From Nakaseomyces glabratus (taxonomy: Eukaryota; Ascomycota; Saccharomycetes; Saccharomycetales; Saccharomycetaceae): a stretch of DNA of 64,000 nt. Position 1 is the first letter of the stretch. Every line of letters begins with the position of its first letter. The position numbers were made by a program, and so were the translations under genes. The stretch spans positions 248,001 to 312,000 of the forward strand of contig NC_088961.1 in assembly GCF_010111755.1 (NCBI RefSeq), in the 5' to 3' direction. Positions 51,943-61,084 of this stretch are shown here, piece by piece. The notes below the pieces were generated by a model, which saw only the letters and a list, made by a program, of their open reading frames with translations, was not told where the DNA came from and made no database searches.

Positions 51943-53373
51943 TTAGCATTTTTTATTCTTTTGTCTCAGATCTACTTCTAATAATGGTTCCAGGAGCTCT
52001 TTCTTTTTCTTTGCAGCTAATGCTTTCTCTTCGAAGCATCGGTCACTTAATTTTTTTAGCTCAGCTCTCCTTAGTTCAATCCTATCCTTCAAAAGAAATG
52101 CGACCTTTCTCGTATATCCATTCAGTATATACTGCCATTGTTTCATACACCTCCAAAATCCAAGCACAATGCCTAATGCCGCCAATGAACCCATATAATA
52201 GGCAGAAAATTGCTCTGATACGACGCCCAATAAAGCACAAAGTACCATTGGCAGCTGAATTGTGAAGAATTGCTTGTAGATTGCTTTATTGATTTCAGTT
52301 TGTATTCTACCAATCTTTTGAATTTCAGTCGTAGGAAGAATTGGTGTCATTACTTGAGCACTAACTGTTTCTAGATCAAATTCACGGAACATATTCGCTT
52401 CAAGTACTTTTGCACTGTTTTCAATTTCATGCACTTTGTATAATGGGATCATACAGTACTCCATAAAGTTCAGTTTCAACTTCGCTGGTGAATACGTATA
52501 AAGCTTCCACAGGGATAAGTGAGCTCTTGCAAAGGACAAAAATGAGGGTACAATTTCATCTCGCAGAGTTTTATGAGAACACTCCGCCCATTTGTCAATC
52601 TCCTCATTGGTTAAATCTCTTTTACCTATTAGCCTTTTTTCATTAGAGATATCTCTATCTGTACTCTGCAAGTATCTTCGTATCGAGGATTTCAACTCTG
52701 TCCGAATCAGATTACCGTCTTTTAATTTATCAACTAATTTTGCTCTTATTCTATCAAAATTGGATGCGTTTTGTTTATTAAGGTATTCACTAATAGTAGA
52801 GTTGTTATATTTCAACAGAGATTCTAAGGCCATTTGTGAATCTATCTGGTTAGTCAGCAATAATTTGCCTTTCGAGAGCACATCCTCAATCTCTATAGTA
52901 GGCCATGTCGGTTGGCTGACAGTTGGGTCACCTCTTATATCTAAGTACACATGACAACCATCATGAACGTGCGGTAACCGCTTGTCCTTGCTTTGGTCTT
53001 GCTCTGGAATTTCAAGAATCTCAGCGTTGGTCTCCTTCAAGAAACTGGAAGGAATCTCAAAAGTGCGGACCTCCCCATTGATCTCACGGAACTGGTCCCC
53101 ATACTTCATCAACACTGGCGTCTTATCCTCATTAACCCACCGGTTAATCAAAGTGGGCACCCAGGAGCTCCCTAATGCCTCCTTATCGGTAACAAAAGCA
53201 CTACCAAATGATCCCTGGCGAGTGTTCATAAGCACACCACATCGAATCGCAGTGTTCTCTTGCAACAACCGCAGTTTACTGATCGCAACCTCATCAACCC
53301 CGTATTTTCCGAGTTGTTTCGCAACATGACTCCATCCGTGCACACAACGCCTAGCACTACCAAATAACAGCAT
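51943..53373 (-). CDS. Unrecognised protein, probably mitochondrial inner membrane
   Basis: I do not recognise this 476-residue protein. The N-terminus (MLLFGSARRCVHGWSHVAKQ) is basic, lacks acidic residues and looks like a mitochondrial presequence. The middle is a long helical, charged region. Near residues 372-407 two hydrophobic segments (LPMVLCALLGVV and YYMGSLAALGIVLGFW) form a hairpin around a short polar turn, followed by a highly charged coiled-coil-like tail of about 60 residues rich in Lys, Arg and Glu. The layout, with presequence, helical domain, TM hairpin and coiled coil, recalls inner-membrane remodelling proteins, but that is inference. Codon use and intact length leave little doubt that it is a real gene. 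In S. cerevisiae APM2 and OPI1 are adjacent, so a gene at this place was lost, moved, or gained here. It is divergent from OPI1 with a 272-bp shared promoter. Confidence 0.85.
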   Translation of the reverse strand: MLLFGSARRCVHGWSHVAKQLGKYGVDEVAISKLRLLQENTAIRCGVLMNTRQGSFGSAFVTDKEALGSSWVPTLINRWVNEDKTPVLMKYGDQFREINGEVRTFEIPSSFLKETNAEILEIPEQDQSKDKRLPHVHDGCHVYLDIRGDPTVSQPTWPTIEIEDVLSKGKLLLTNQIDSQMALESLLKYNNSTISEYLNKQNASNFDRIRAKLVDKLKDGNLIRTELKSSIRRYLQSTDRDISNEKRLIGKRDLTNEEIDKWAECSHKTLRDEIVPSFLSFARAHLSLWKLYTYSPAKLKLNFMEYCMIPLYKVHEIENSAKVLEANMFREFDLETVSAQVMTPILPTTEIQKIGRIQTEINKAIYKQFFTIQLPMVLCALLGVVSEQFSAYYMGSLAALGIVLGFWRCMKQWQYILNGYTRKVAFLLKDRIELRRAELKKLSDRCFEEKALAAKKKKELLEPLLEVDLRQKNKKC

Positions 53374-53526
53374 AAGTTATGTTACAATACACAATTCTAG
53401 AAGCAAGCCCAGCCCTTGTTATACTCTGGTGGATCCAAATTGATACTCTTGTCTCTTGTTTCGCATTATTATTTTGGACACAAGCTGCTTATACCCGGAC
53501 TTGGCAGGGTTTTTCCAACAAAAAAA

Positions 53527-53552
53527 CTTTCACATGGGCAGGAGTATAAAAA
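53527..53552 (+). promoter_or_regulatory. UAS-INO-like element and TATA box of OPI1
   Basis: CTTTCACATG at 53527-53536 is the reverse complement of CATGTGAAAG, nine of ten bases of the Ino2-Ino4 binding element. TATAAAAA follows at 53545-53552, about 95 bp before the OPI1 ATG. Opi1 represses UAS-INO genes, so the element suggests self-regulation, as reported for S. cerevisiae OPI1. The same 272-bp spacer also serves the divergent unrecognised gene. Confidence 0.5.
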
Positions 53553-53645
53553 CAAGAAGTTTTAAATGAGATGGTTACAATTACATCCATGTATGCCAAG
53601 GTAGCTGAAGAACCCCTGTGAATAAACTGTGCTGCTGGAAATACC

Positions 53646-55109
53646 ATGGACACAAGGCGTGGGTGGATACACAATTATATCTCATTCAGCGGGCTGTCGG
53701 AGGAGGATGTTGAAGCTGCTGAGGCGCTGGATGTCCTGAGGAACTCGCATGTGGACGCAGATGTTGAAGTAGAAGAAGACCGCAGCAAGAAGCGTGTACG
53801 TGATGGGGAAGATGAGGATGGTGGACATGTTAGGAGGCGGAAAGCTAGTGTTCGGGATAGGTCAGACTCCAGGATGAGCCAATTAAGTAATGTGAGCAAT
53901 GCGTCTACGGAAGAGCGAGTAGTACGAGTTAATAGTCATGAGGACTCTCAGAGTAAAAGACAAGAAGAGGAATCATTGTTTGATAAAGTTTGCAGAAACT
54001 CGAATGAGATTTTAACAAATATGGGCTCTTTCTTCGAAGAGATGAACAGCAACGTATTTATGGAAGGTGGAAGTGATGTCCCGGAAGAACACCCTAATGG
54101 CTATGTTAGACCTCGCCGAGATTCACGTTCTATCTCAACGACAGGGGCAGATGCTGATACAGAGAGCCAAGGTACCCAAGGTTCTTACAATGGCAAATGG
54201 GACACTTGGAGTTCGAGATCATATAATGACAGACAATACTACTCGAAGCGTAAGGCGCTCAGCGAAGCTCTCGCTAAGGGGAGATACAACTTAAGAGAAT
54301 ATAAATTGACTATGTCCATTGAGTCAAAGAAGCGTCTGATAACATGTTTACATCTACTAAAATTAGCAAACAAGCAACTATCAGACAAAGTTGCATACTT
54401 ACAAGATGCCGTAGAGAAGGAACAAGAATTGGCCAATGGAGAAGAAGTTAAGAAAGAAACTAGAGCTTTGAATGGTGAGCATAGCGGTCCCCAAAACGAC
54501 GACGATCTCGAGTTTTACGATGCATCAGAGTCTGTTGATCAGAACTCTGGCGATTTGGGACTTGAAATTGTGGGTACAGTTAAGAAAGTGTACTCGCTAA
54601 TATCGAAATATACTGGCTCTTCTTTGCCAGAACCTGCTAGGTCTCAAGTTAGAGAATCGTTACTAAATTTGCCTAGCAATTGGAATACAAGTGTTCATAA
54701 TGGCTTCAAAAATAATGGTACAGGAATAATGACGGCATCCTCGTCGACAGACTCTCTAAGCTCATACTCTAGTATATTACCCGTGTCTAGCAACGGAAAA
54801 TATCTAATACTTGCCAAAGAGTCTCTAAACATGGTGCAGAGTGTTATTGATGTAGTTGATTCAACGTTGGGACGCGCAGAAGAATGGGTAAAGCAAAAGC
54901 AAGAACTGAAAGAGATGATAAAGAAGAAATTTCTTGAACAACAAGAACATCAGAAAATGCTTGGAATTGGTACTGAATCCTTGGATCAAAACGAATCCAG
55001 CGTTAAGAAGGAGCAGCCAACCACACATATTTCAATCAGTAGTATCACAAACAGTACAAACACATTGGACACGGTGAAAGAAGAAGATATGCATTTACAA
55101 AAGGTATGA
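53646..55109 (+). CDS. OPI1: Transcriptional repressor of phospholipid genes Opi1
   Basis: Represses INO1 and other UAS-INO genes by binding Ino2. It is held at the ER by phosphatidic acid and the VAP protein Scs2, and enters the nucleus when phosphatidic acid is consumed. The 487-residue product (about 404 in S. cerevisiae) begins with the GLSEEDVEAAEALDVL helix that contacts Sin3. It has a leucine zipper at 231-252 (Leu231, 238, 245, 252), preceded by a basic stretch at 216-230. An FFAT-like motif EFYDASE lies at 289-295 within an acidic tract. The activator-interaction domain is the C-terminal AKESLNMVQSVIDVVDSTLGRAEEWVKQKQELKEM. The long polyglutamine tract of the S. cerevisiae protein is absent, and an extra Ser/Arg-rich N-terminal region explains the length. 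Confidence 0.95.
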   Translation: MDTRRGWIHNYISFSGLSEEDVEAAEALDVLRNSHVDADVEVEEDRSKKRVRDGEDEDGGHVRRRKASVRDRSDSRMSQLSNVSNASTEERVVRVNSHEDSQSKRQEEESLFDKVCRNSNEILTNMGSFFEEMNSNVFMEGGSDVPEEHPNGYVRPRRDSRSISTTGADADTESQGTQGSYNGKWDTWSSRSYNDRQYYSKRKALSEALAKGRYNLREYKLTMSIESKKRLITCLHLLKLANKQLSDKVAYLQDAVEKEQELANGEEVKKETRALNGEHSGPQNDDDLEFYDASESVDQNSGDLGLEIVGTVKKVYSLISKYTGSSLPEPARSQVRESLLNLPSNWNTSVHNGFKNNGTGIMTASSSTDSLSSYSSILPVSSNGKYLILAKESLNMVQSVIDVVDSTLGRAEEWVKQKQELKEMIKKKFLEQQEHQKMLGIGTESLDQNESSVKKEQPTTHISISSITNSTNTLDTVKEEDMHLQKV

Positions 55110-56445
<1,336 letters not shown>

Positions 56446-56683
56446 ACTTCAGCTGTCTATTCGTCCTATATATACCTATAAACTTCCTTAATGACCGGTT
56501 TCAGTACAATTTAATAAAATTTAAATATATTGCTAAAATGAATTTCTTTAGAATATCACATATGCAGCTATTAGTACATTCGAGAATATAGAATTAATAC
56601 GCAAATCAGAGGTATTTTACTTCAATGTAACACCTTAAAGTACTTGACTGATAATTGGTTAATGGTATAGCAAATTCAGTAAG

Positions 56684-56692
56684 CAAAAAAAA
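56684..56692 (-). terminator. RNA polymerase III terminator
   Basis: Eight consecutive T residues on the minus strand (the A-run at 56685-56692) begin four bases beyond the tRNA-Ala 3' end, enough for Pol III termination. Confidence 0.8.
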
Positions 56693-56695
56693 TAT

Positions 56696-56768
56696 TGGAC
56701 GAGTTGGGAATCGAACCCAAGACCTCTCCCATGCTAAGGGAGCGCGCTACCAACTACGCCACACGCCC
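56696..56768 (-). tRNA. tA(AGC): tRNA-Ala, anticodon AGC
   Basis: A 73-base cloverleaf on the minus strand. The acceptor stem begins GGGCGTG and pairs with CTCGTCC, including the G3-U70 wobble pair that is the alanine identity element; position 6-67 is a U-U mismatch. The A box (TGGCGTAGTTGG) and B box (GGTTCGATTCC) are intact. The anticodon arm is CTCCC, loop TTAGCAT, GGGAG, giving anticodon AGC. There is no intron, CCA is not encoded, and the discriminator base is A. Confidence 0.95.
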
Positions 56769-57287
56769 ATTCAAAATTGTTGACTTCAAATTTCAACTAG
56801 TGCACTTTGTATGGATTTCCAAAAATTCACTGACAATCACCCGTACGACAATACTAGAATGATTTCCCTACTGGTATTTGTCTGTGTTCCTGAATGGCTC
56901 CAAAGCATCGAGCTAGGTTTGACAGTGGTCGTAGTCAAAACAGCATATATAGCCAGTACTTTAGCCTTCCGAAAGCCAATAGATTGAGATATACAATTAG
57001 CAGCAGCAAAGAACTGTATTGGATTTGAAGATCAGGGCTAAGTATTTGCATTTTAGCCGAGAGGACTTATTGTAAATTAGTCGCGGGGGCGAGAAGGTTG
57101 CCGGGAAATTGAAGTCAGACTGGAAGCGCACCATACACCATTTTGCTTGAACAGTTATACGGTGGACCTTAAGCGTATCATTTGTGGTAGTAACTTGCCT
57201 TTAACTGTGAGGTGCAAAGACTGTGAACTTGTGTGCTTGCCAATTTAATATCAACCCACTACTAGTGTGTGAAGGCGCGGAAAGTGT

Positions 57288-57296
57288 GGTGGCGAC
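57288..57296 (+). promoter_or_regulatory. PACE-like element upstream of MUB1
   Basis: GGTGGCGAC matches seven of nine bases of the Rpn4 site GGTGGCAAA, about 150 bp before the MUB1 ATG. The match is imperfect and could be chance. It is noted because Mub1 controls Rpn4 stability. Confidence 0.25.
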
Positions 57297-57446
57297 ATAG
57301 ACAAATATTTTATTTTTTGCTTGTGACCTAATCTAGAGTCACTTCTATTCCTTCTTTTGAAGACACTATAATATTCTTTAAATTAATTTACTCCATTGAT
57401 TAACATTTTGACCTTTGCACAATAATTGAACTTTCGTTTTAGACTG

Positions 57447-59255
57447 ATGAGAGATTCGAATCATCGCTCTATATCTAACAACAAACCCGTTATCACGATA
57501 ACGTCGACAGTATATGACAGGCGTGCTTTAGACATAGAATCTACAGTGCCACTTATAAACTCATTGAACCATTTGACCTATCTGACATCAAATTCGGCGA
57601 AAATACGTGAAACTATTGCAAACGATGGTGCATTGGATAGATTGGTATCTATATTACACAACTGCCATTTATCATTACACGAGATTTTGGACAAAGATTT
57701 AGAATTCTTTAAGACTCATGAGAGGGCTAAGAGCATTTATAAGAGGAAACGACTAGCTCTTTGTGCCTGGAAATGGACATTAGCTTTCCAATGCCTAGTT
57801 TTAACTGGTACTCGAGGTACTGAACAGATACGAAAAAAAGTTGTTCTTGCCGGGGTTATTCCTGTGCTGGCCACAGTTTTAGATAATTACATGCTCTTTC
57901 ATAAGCATTACGACTTTATTAGAGACGAGACTTTAGATTTTGAGATAGATGAGATATTAACATTTGACTCTTACAAATTACTTCGAAAGAACTCTGAAGA
58001 AACTTATGAAGAGTACATTTCTTACTTAATAGGCAGAGACAAACTAAAGCCAACAGACTTTAAAAGATTCAGTGTCGAAGAATTAACTACACCAATTATG
58101 ACTTGTGCTACTGACTTTCGCGATGTGTGGCAGAGATATAATGACTCACCTTTACCAACACCTTCAGACAAGTCAAATGCTAAACTAGAAGAAAACTGTT
58201 TCTATGAGAACGACGAAGAGAAATTTCTAGTTTCAACTCCAAGGAGTTTTTTCATCGGTAAAATTATTCCTAAACAAGATGACGTTATATGGTCTCTGCA
58301 GTTATTAGCGTTTATTTCAAAATATACTTACATGAAACAAAAACTTCAAAATGTTGAATTAATAGACTCACTCTCATTTAGAAGTATGATAGAGAGGTAT
58401 AAAAAGAGAAAGATGACAACGTTTAGTAATAATCTGAGTCCACTTTCGATATCTAAAAATCTGTCAGAGAAGGATGAAAATATAGTGGGTGACATTAAAG
58501 ATGAGAGTGATATTACCAATTTACAAATGAAGATTAATAATCCAATAATCAAAGAAATAATGGAATGTGGCAAGAGATGTTTAAAAATTGAAAAAAAAAG
58601 GAAAGAATGTAAACCAAAGTGTCGCACATGCATTTTGAATATGAAGTCTCCCCCTTATATTAAAAATCTTCAATTGAATAAATATTTTGATCGATTATGG
58701 AATTATCAGAAAGTTTCAAAACGACTAACTGATGAAACTTGGAATTCTTTCATTTCTAAGCAACTGATTAATGCATTCCCTTTGGTTGAAAAATATACCA
58801 TTACTGATAAAAATACACATGATATTATCTACTGGAGTTCAGTAATAATGAGAAATTCGTGCAGGAAAAATGAGGTAACGGGAGTACGCCAGTGTGCTAA
58901 TTTCAGTTGTGGTAAGTGGGAGCGATACCCTCGAGAATTCGCTAAATGTCGAAGATGTAAAAGAACTAAATATTGCTCTCGAGAGTGTCAGCTTGAAGCT
59001 TGGAAGCATCATAGGTACTGGTGCCATGAGGTTACATCTTCCAATAAGTCTAGCTCCATGAATACAGAAACTAACACACCTGGTGGAACTGGGAATGACT
59101 CTTCTACTATGATGGCAAGAACTGAAGGAGGAACTATTTTACAAACCAACACAGCTGGTTTGATGCTACAACAGCATACACCCGATTTGACACATACTGA
59201 AGAAATGGCTGGCCAATTTTCAAATGATAATGAAGATATTAACGGCATGGAATGA
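57447..59255 (+). CDS. MUB1: MYND zinc-finger protein Mub1
   Basis: Partner of the E3 ligase Ubr2 and E2 Rad6 in ubiquitinating the proteasome-gene activator Rpn4; also reported in bud site selection. The ATG at 57447 gives 602 residues beginning MRDSNHRS, the conserved family start. The frame runs seven codons further upstream to a TTG, which was rejected. The N-terminal half is a conserved armadillo-like region (DRRALDIESTVPLINSLNHL, then LCAWKWTLAFQCLVLTGTRG). The MYND finger is at about 482-525: CANFSC...FAKCRRCKRTKYCSREC...HHRYWCHE. The tail is Thr/Asn-rich. It lies next to YMR099C and SRT1 as in S. cerevisiae. Confidence 0.94.
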   Translation: MRDSNHRSISNNKPVITITSTVYDRRALDIESTVPLINSLNHLTYLTSNSAKIRETIANDGALDRLVSILHNCHLSLHEILDKDLEFFKTHERAKSIYKRKRLALCAWKWTLAFQCLVLTGTRGTEQIRKKVVLAGVIPVLATVLDNYMLFHKHYDFIRDETLDFEIDEILTFDSYKLLRKNSEETYEEYISYLIGRDKLKPTDFKRFSVEELTTPIMTCATDFRDVWQRYNDSPLPTPSDKSNAKLEENCFYENDEEKFLVSTPRSFFIGKIIPKQDDVIWSLQLLAFISKYTYMKQKLQNVELIDSLSFRSMIERYKKRKMTTFSNNLSPLSISKNLSEKDENIVGDIKDESDITNLQMKINNPIIKEIMECGKRCLKIEKKRKECKPKCRTCILNMKSPPYIKNLQLNKYFDRLWNYQKVSKRLTDETWNSFISKQLINAFPLVEKYTITDKNTHDIIYWSSVIMRNSCRKNEVTGVRQCANFSCGKWERYPREFAKCRRCKRTKYCSRECQLEAWKHHRYWCHEVTSSNKSSSMNTETNTPGGTGNDSSTMMARTEGGTILQTNTAGLMLQQHTPDLTHTEEMAGQFSNDNEDINGME

Positions 59256-59517
59256 AACTCTTAATCATTAGCATTGAAACTCATTTATTATGAATCTGTT
59301 GGAGATTTTTTTCACGTTACTTGCATTGACTTGTTGTAGGCTATTTTAATTTTTTTATTTATACAGCAAAACTTATAATTTAAGATATACGCGTAGCATT
59401 TTATGTTTATCCACCCAAAGTGTATTGCATATTAACTATGGTAATTAACGAATGGAACAATAATATTGTTAAATGTTGTAACAATTATTTATATGTTTTA
59501 ACTGATTATTGGTTTGG

Positions 59518-60546
59518 TTATCTATTAGTTACGGGAACTGCCATTGGAGGATCGGGGAGCCTTTCTGAGAAGATATATTTCAGAATTGTTTTATATGGTT
59601 TGTAAAGCTTTGAACCAAATTTCGAGTGTTTACTAACATTATTCATATTGTATATCTGAAACATTTTAAACATTGACCATCTCAAAATTATTAGATACAT
59701 TTGGAAAAAGTTAAACTGCGGCCATAGAGATGTGCTAAATTCCATTGTTGCATGCTCGTTGACCTGCCATAACATAAAGTCCGACAATCTCTTATGCCCA
59801 CTTGTTCTAATCAGTATATCACAATTGTCAGAATATTCTTTGAAATGCATGCTTTTAGTAAATTCATTTATTGAGAGATTTGAGTCTATAATATTACTTT
59901 GCACATACTTGTCCGTAACCTTAGTTACTGTTTGGAAAATGTCATTCCGGGAAGTGTAAGGGAAGCATATGTACAAAATAAACTTCTCACTGTTTTCCGT
60001 CAGCTTCTCAACATTTTCAATTCTTTCCCTAAGTTCTGGGCTTATTAAAGACCTATCTCCAACTATTCTTAGAGATGATCCATACAGAGGATCCTTGTAA
60101 TCATTGGCCTTTTGTGCAAACTCATCAAGTTTGTCGCCGAACAAATTCATTAATGTTTCAACCTCTTCTCGAGGCCTATTAAAATTTTCGATAGAAAATG
60201 CATATGCAGAAATACATTTGACACCCAATGTTTTACATATGTAGACCAGTGTGAGTAATGTTTCCCCACCAGCCTCATGACCCTTTCTCAACGGAATATC
60301 TTTTGACTTTGCAAATCTTCTGTTGCCGTCCATAATAAAAGCAACATGGGCAGGTACAGGTCCTGTACGTAGAGCAAAAATCAACATCTTTTGAATACTG
60401 GTTGTTATTACGTTTATGTAATAAAAACTCTTGCAATAATAGAACAGAACAGTTGCATAGTCTGAAATAAATTTTGTAACACTTGAACTTCCTATGCTCA
60501 TAACCTCAACCACACAGATAAACAAATTTCTGATCAAATGGATCAT
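59518..60546 (-). CDS. SRT1: Cis-prenyltransferase (dehydrodolichyl diphosphate synthase)
   Basis: Elongates farnesyl diphosphate with isopentenyl diphosphate to long polyprenols. In yeast Srt1 is the lipid-droplet, stationary-phase enzyme that makes longer dolichols for spore-wall chitin. The ATG at 60546 gives 342 residues (about 343 in S. cerevisiae); the open frame beyond it reaches only a TTG. After a hydrophobic N-terminus, the UPP synthase domain begins with VAFIMDGNRRFAKS (Asp73 catalytic). It continues with KGHEAGGETLLTLVYIC, SAYAFSIENFNRPREEVETLM, and the C-terminal LIRTSGHKRLSDFMLWQ, where the family usually has RTSGE or RTSGH. It follows MUB1 in opposite orientation as in S. cerevisiae (YMR101C). 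Confidence 0.94.
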   Translation of the reverse strand: MIHLIRNLFICVVEVMSIGSSSVTKFISDYATVLFYYCKSFYYINVITTSIQKMLIFALRTGPVPAHVAFIMDGNRRFAKSKDIPLRKGHEAGGETLLTLVYICKTLGVKCISAYAFSIENFNRPREEVETLMNLFGDKLDEFAQKANDYKDPLYGSSLRIVGDRSLISPELRERIENVEKLTENSEKFILYICFPYTSRNDIFQTVTKVTDKYVQSNIIDSNLSINEFTKSMHFKEYSDNCDILIRTSGHKRLSDFMLWQVNEHATMEFSTSLWPQFNFFQMYLIILRWSMFKMFQIYNMNNVSKHSKFGSKLYKPYKTILKYIFSERLPDPPMAVPVTNR

Positions 60547-61084
60547 TTTAATCTCTTGATATTGATTTCCAAATAAAGTAAAGGCTAAGATAGTATTATC
60601 TGAAAATATTGTGCACAATACTTTATGGCTTTATATGCTGGGCTTTGAAGATAAAGTAGTTGTTTGTTCTCTTGTACTTGTTGGAAGTCAACTAATCCAA
60701 AAGTTCCAATTAGATGTAAAATAAATTCTCAAATTTAAAGAAGAATCCCTTTTTTGTAGTTACTTTTATATCTTTTTGAATTGATGAACTGCAAAATTGT
60801 GTTTCAAGTTTCAGACAAACCCGAGATTGCCGCCCAGACGAACGTATTTTATAGCATGGAACAGAGTAGAACAACAAGTTTCACTGCTTTTCAAACTGGC
60901 TACATTAGATTAAGGAACTTCATCAAATACAAACTAGATAATGCTTAAATATTGTCTATGGTTCATTAGTAGGTAACATATAGAATAATATTGAAAAAAG
61001 TAAACGTAGTTTATATAATCTAGAATGCAGAGTTCCGTACCTGCAAATTTGTCTCATTGGCGTAAATATATTGGGCATAGAAGA
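60547..61084. other. Intergenic between the WD40 gene and SRT1
   Basis: A 538-base AT-rich spacer between two minus-strand genes, holding the SRT1 promoter. No additional gene or repeat was seen. Confidence 0.5.

Larger units (their letters stand above)
56446..57446. other. Intergenic between epimerase and MUB1, contains tRNA-Ala
   Basis: A 1-kb spacer that holds the tRNA gene at 56696-56768 and the MUB1 promoter. A PACE-like GGTGGCGAC lies at 57288-57296 in the MUB1 promoter. No delta-like LTR was recognised beside the tRNA. Confidence 0.6.
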
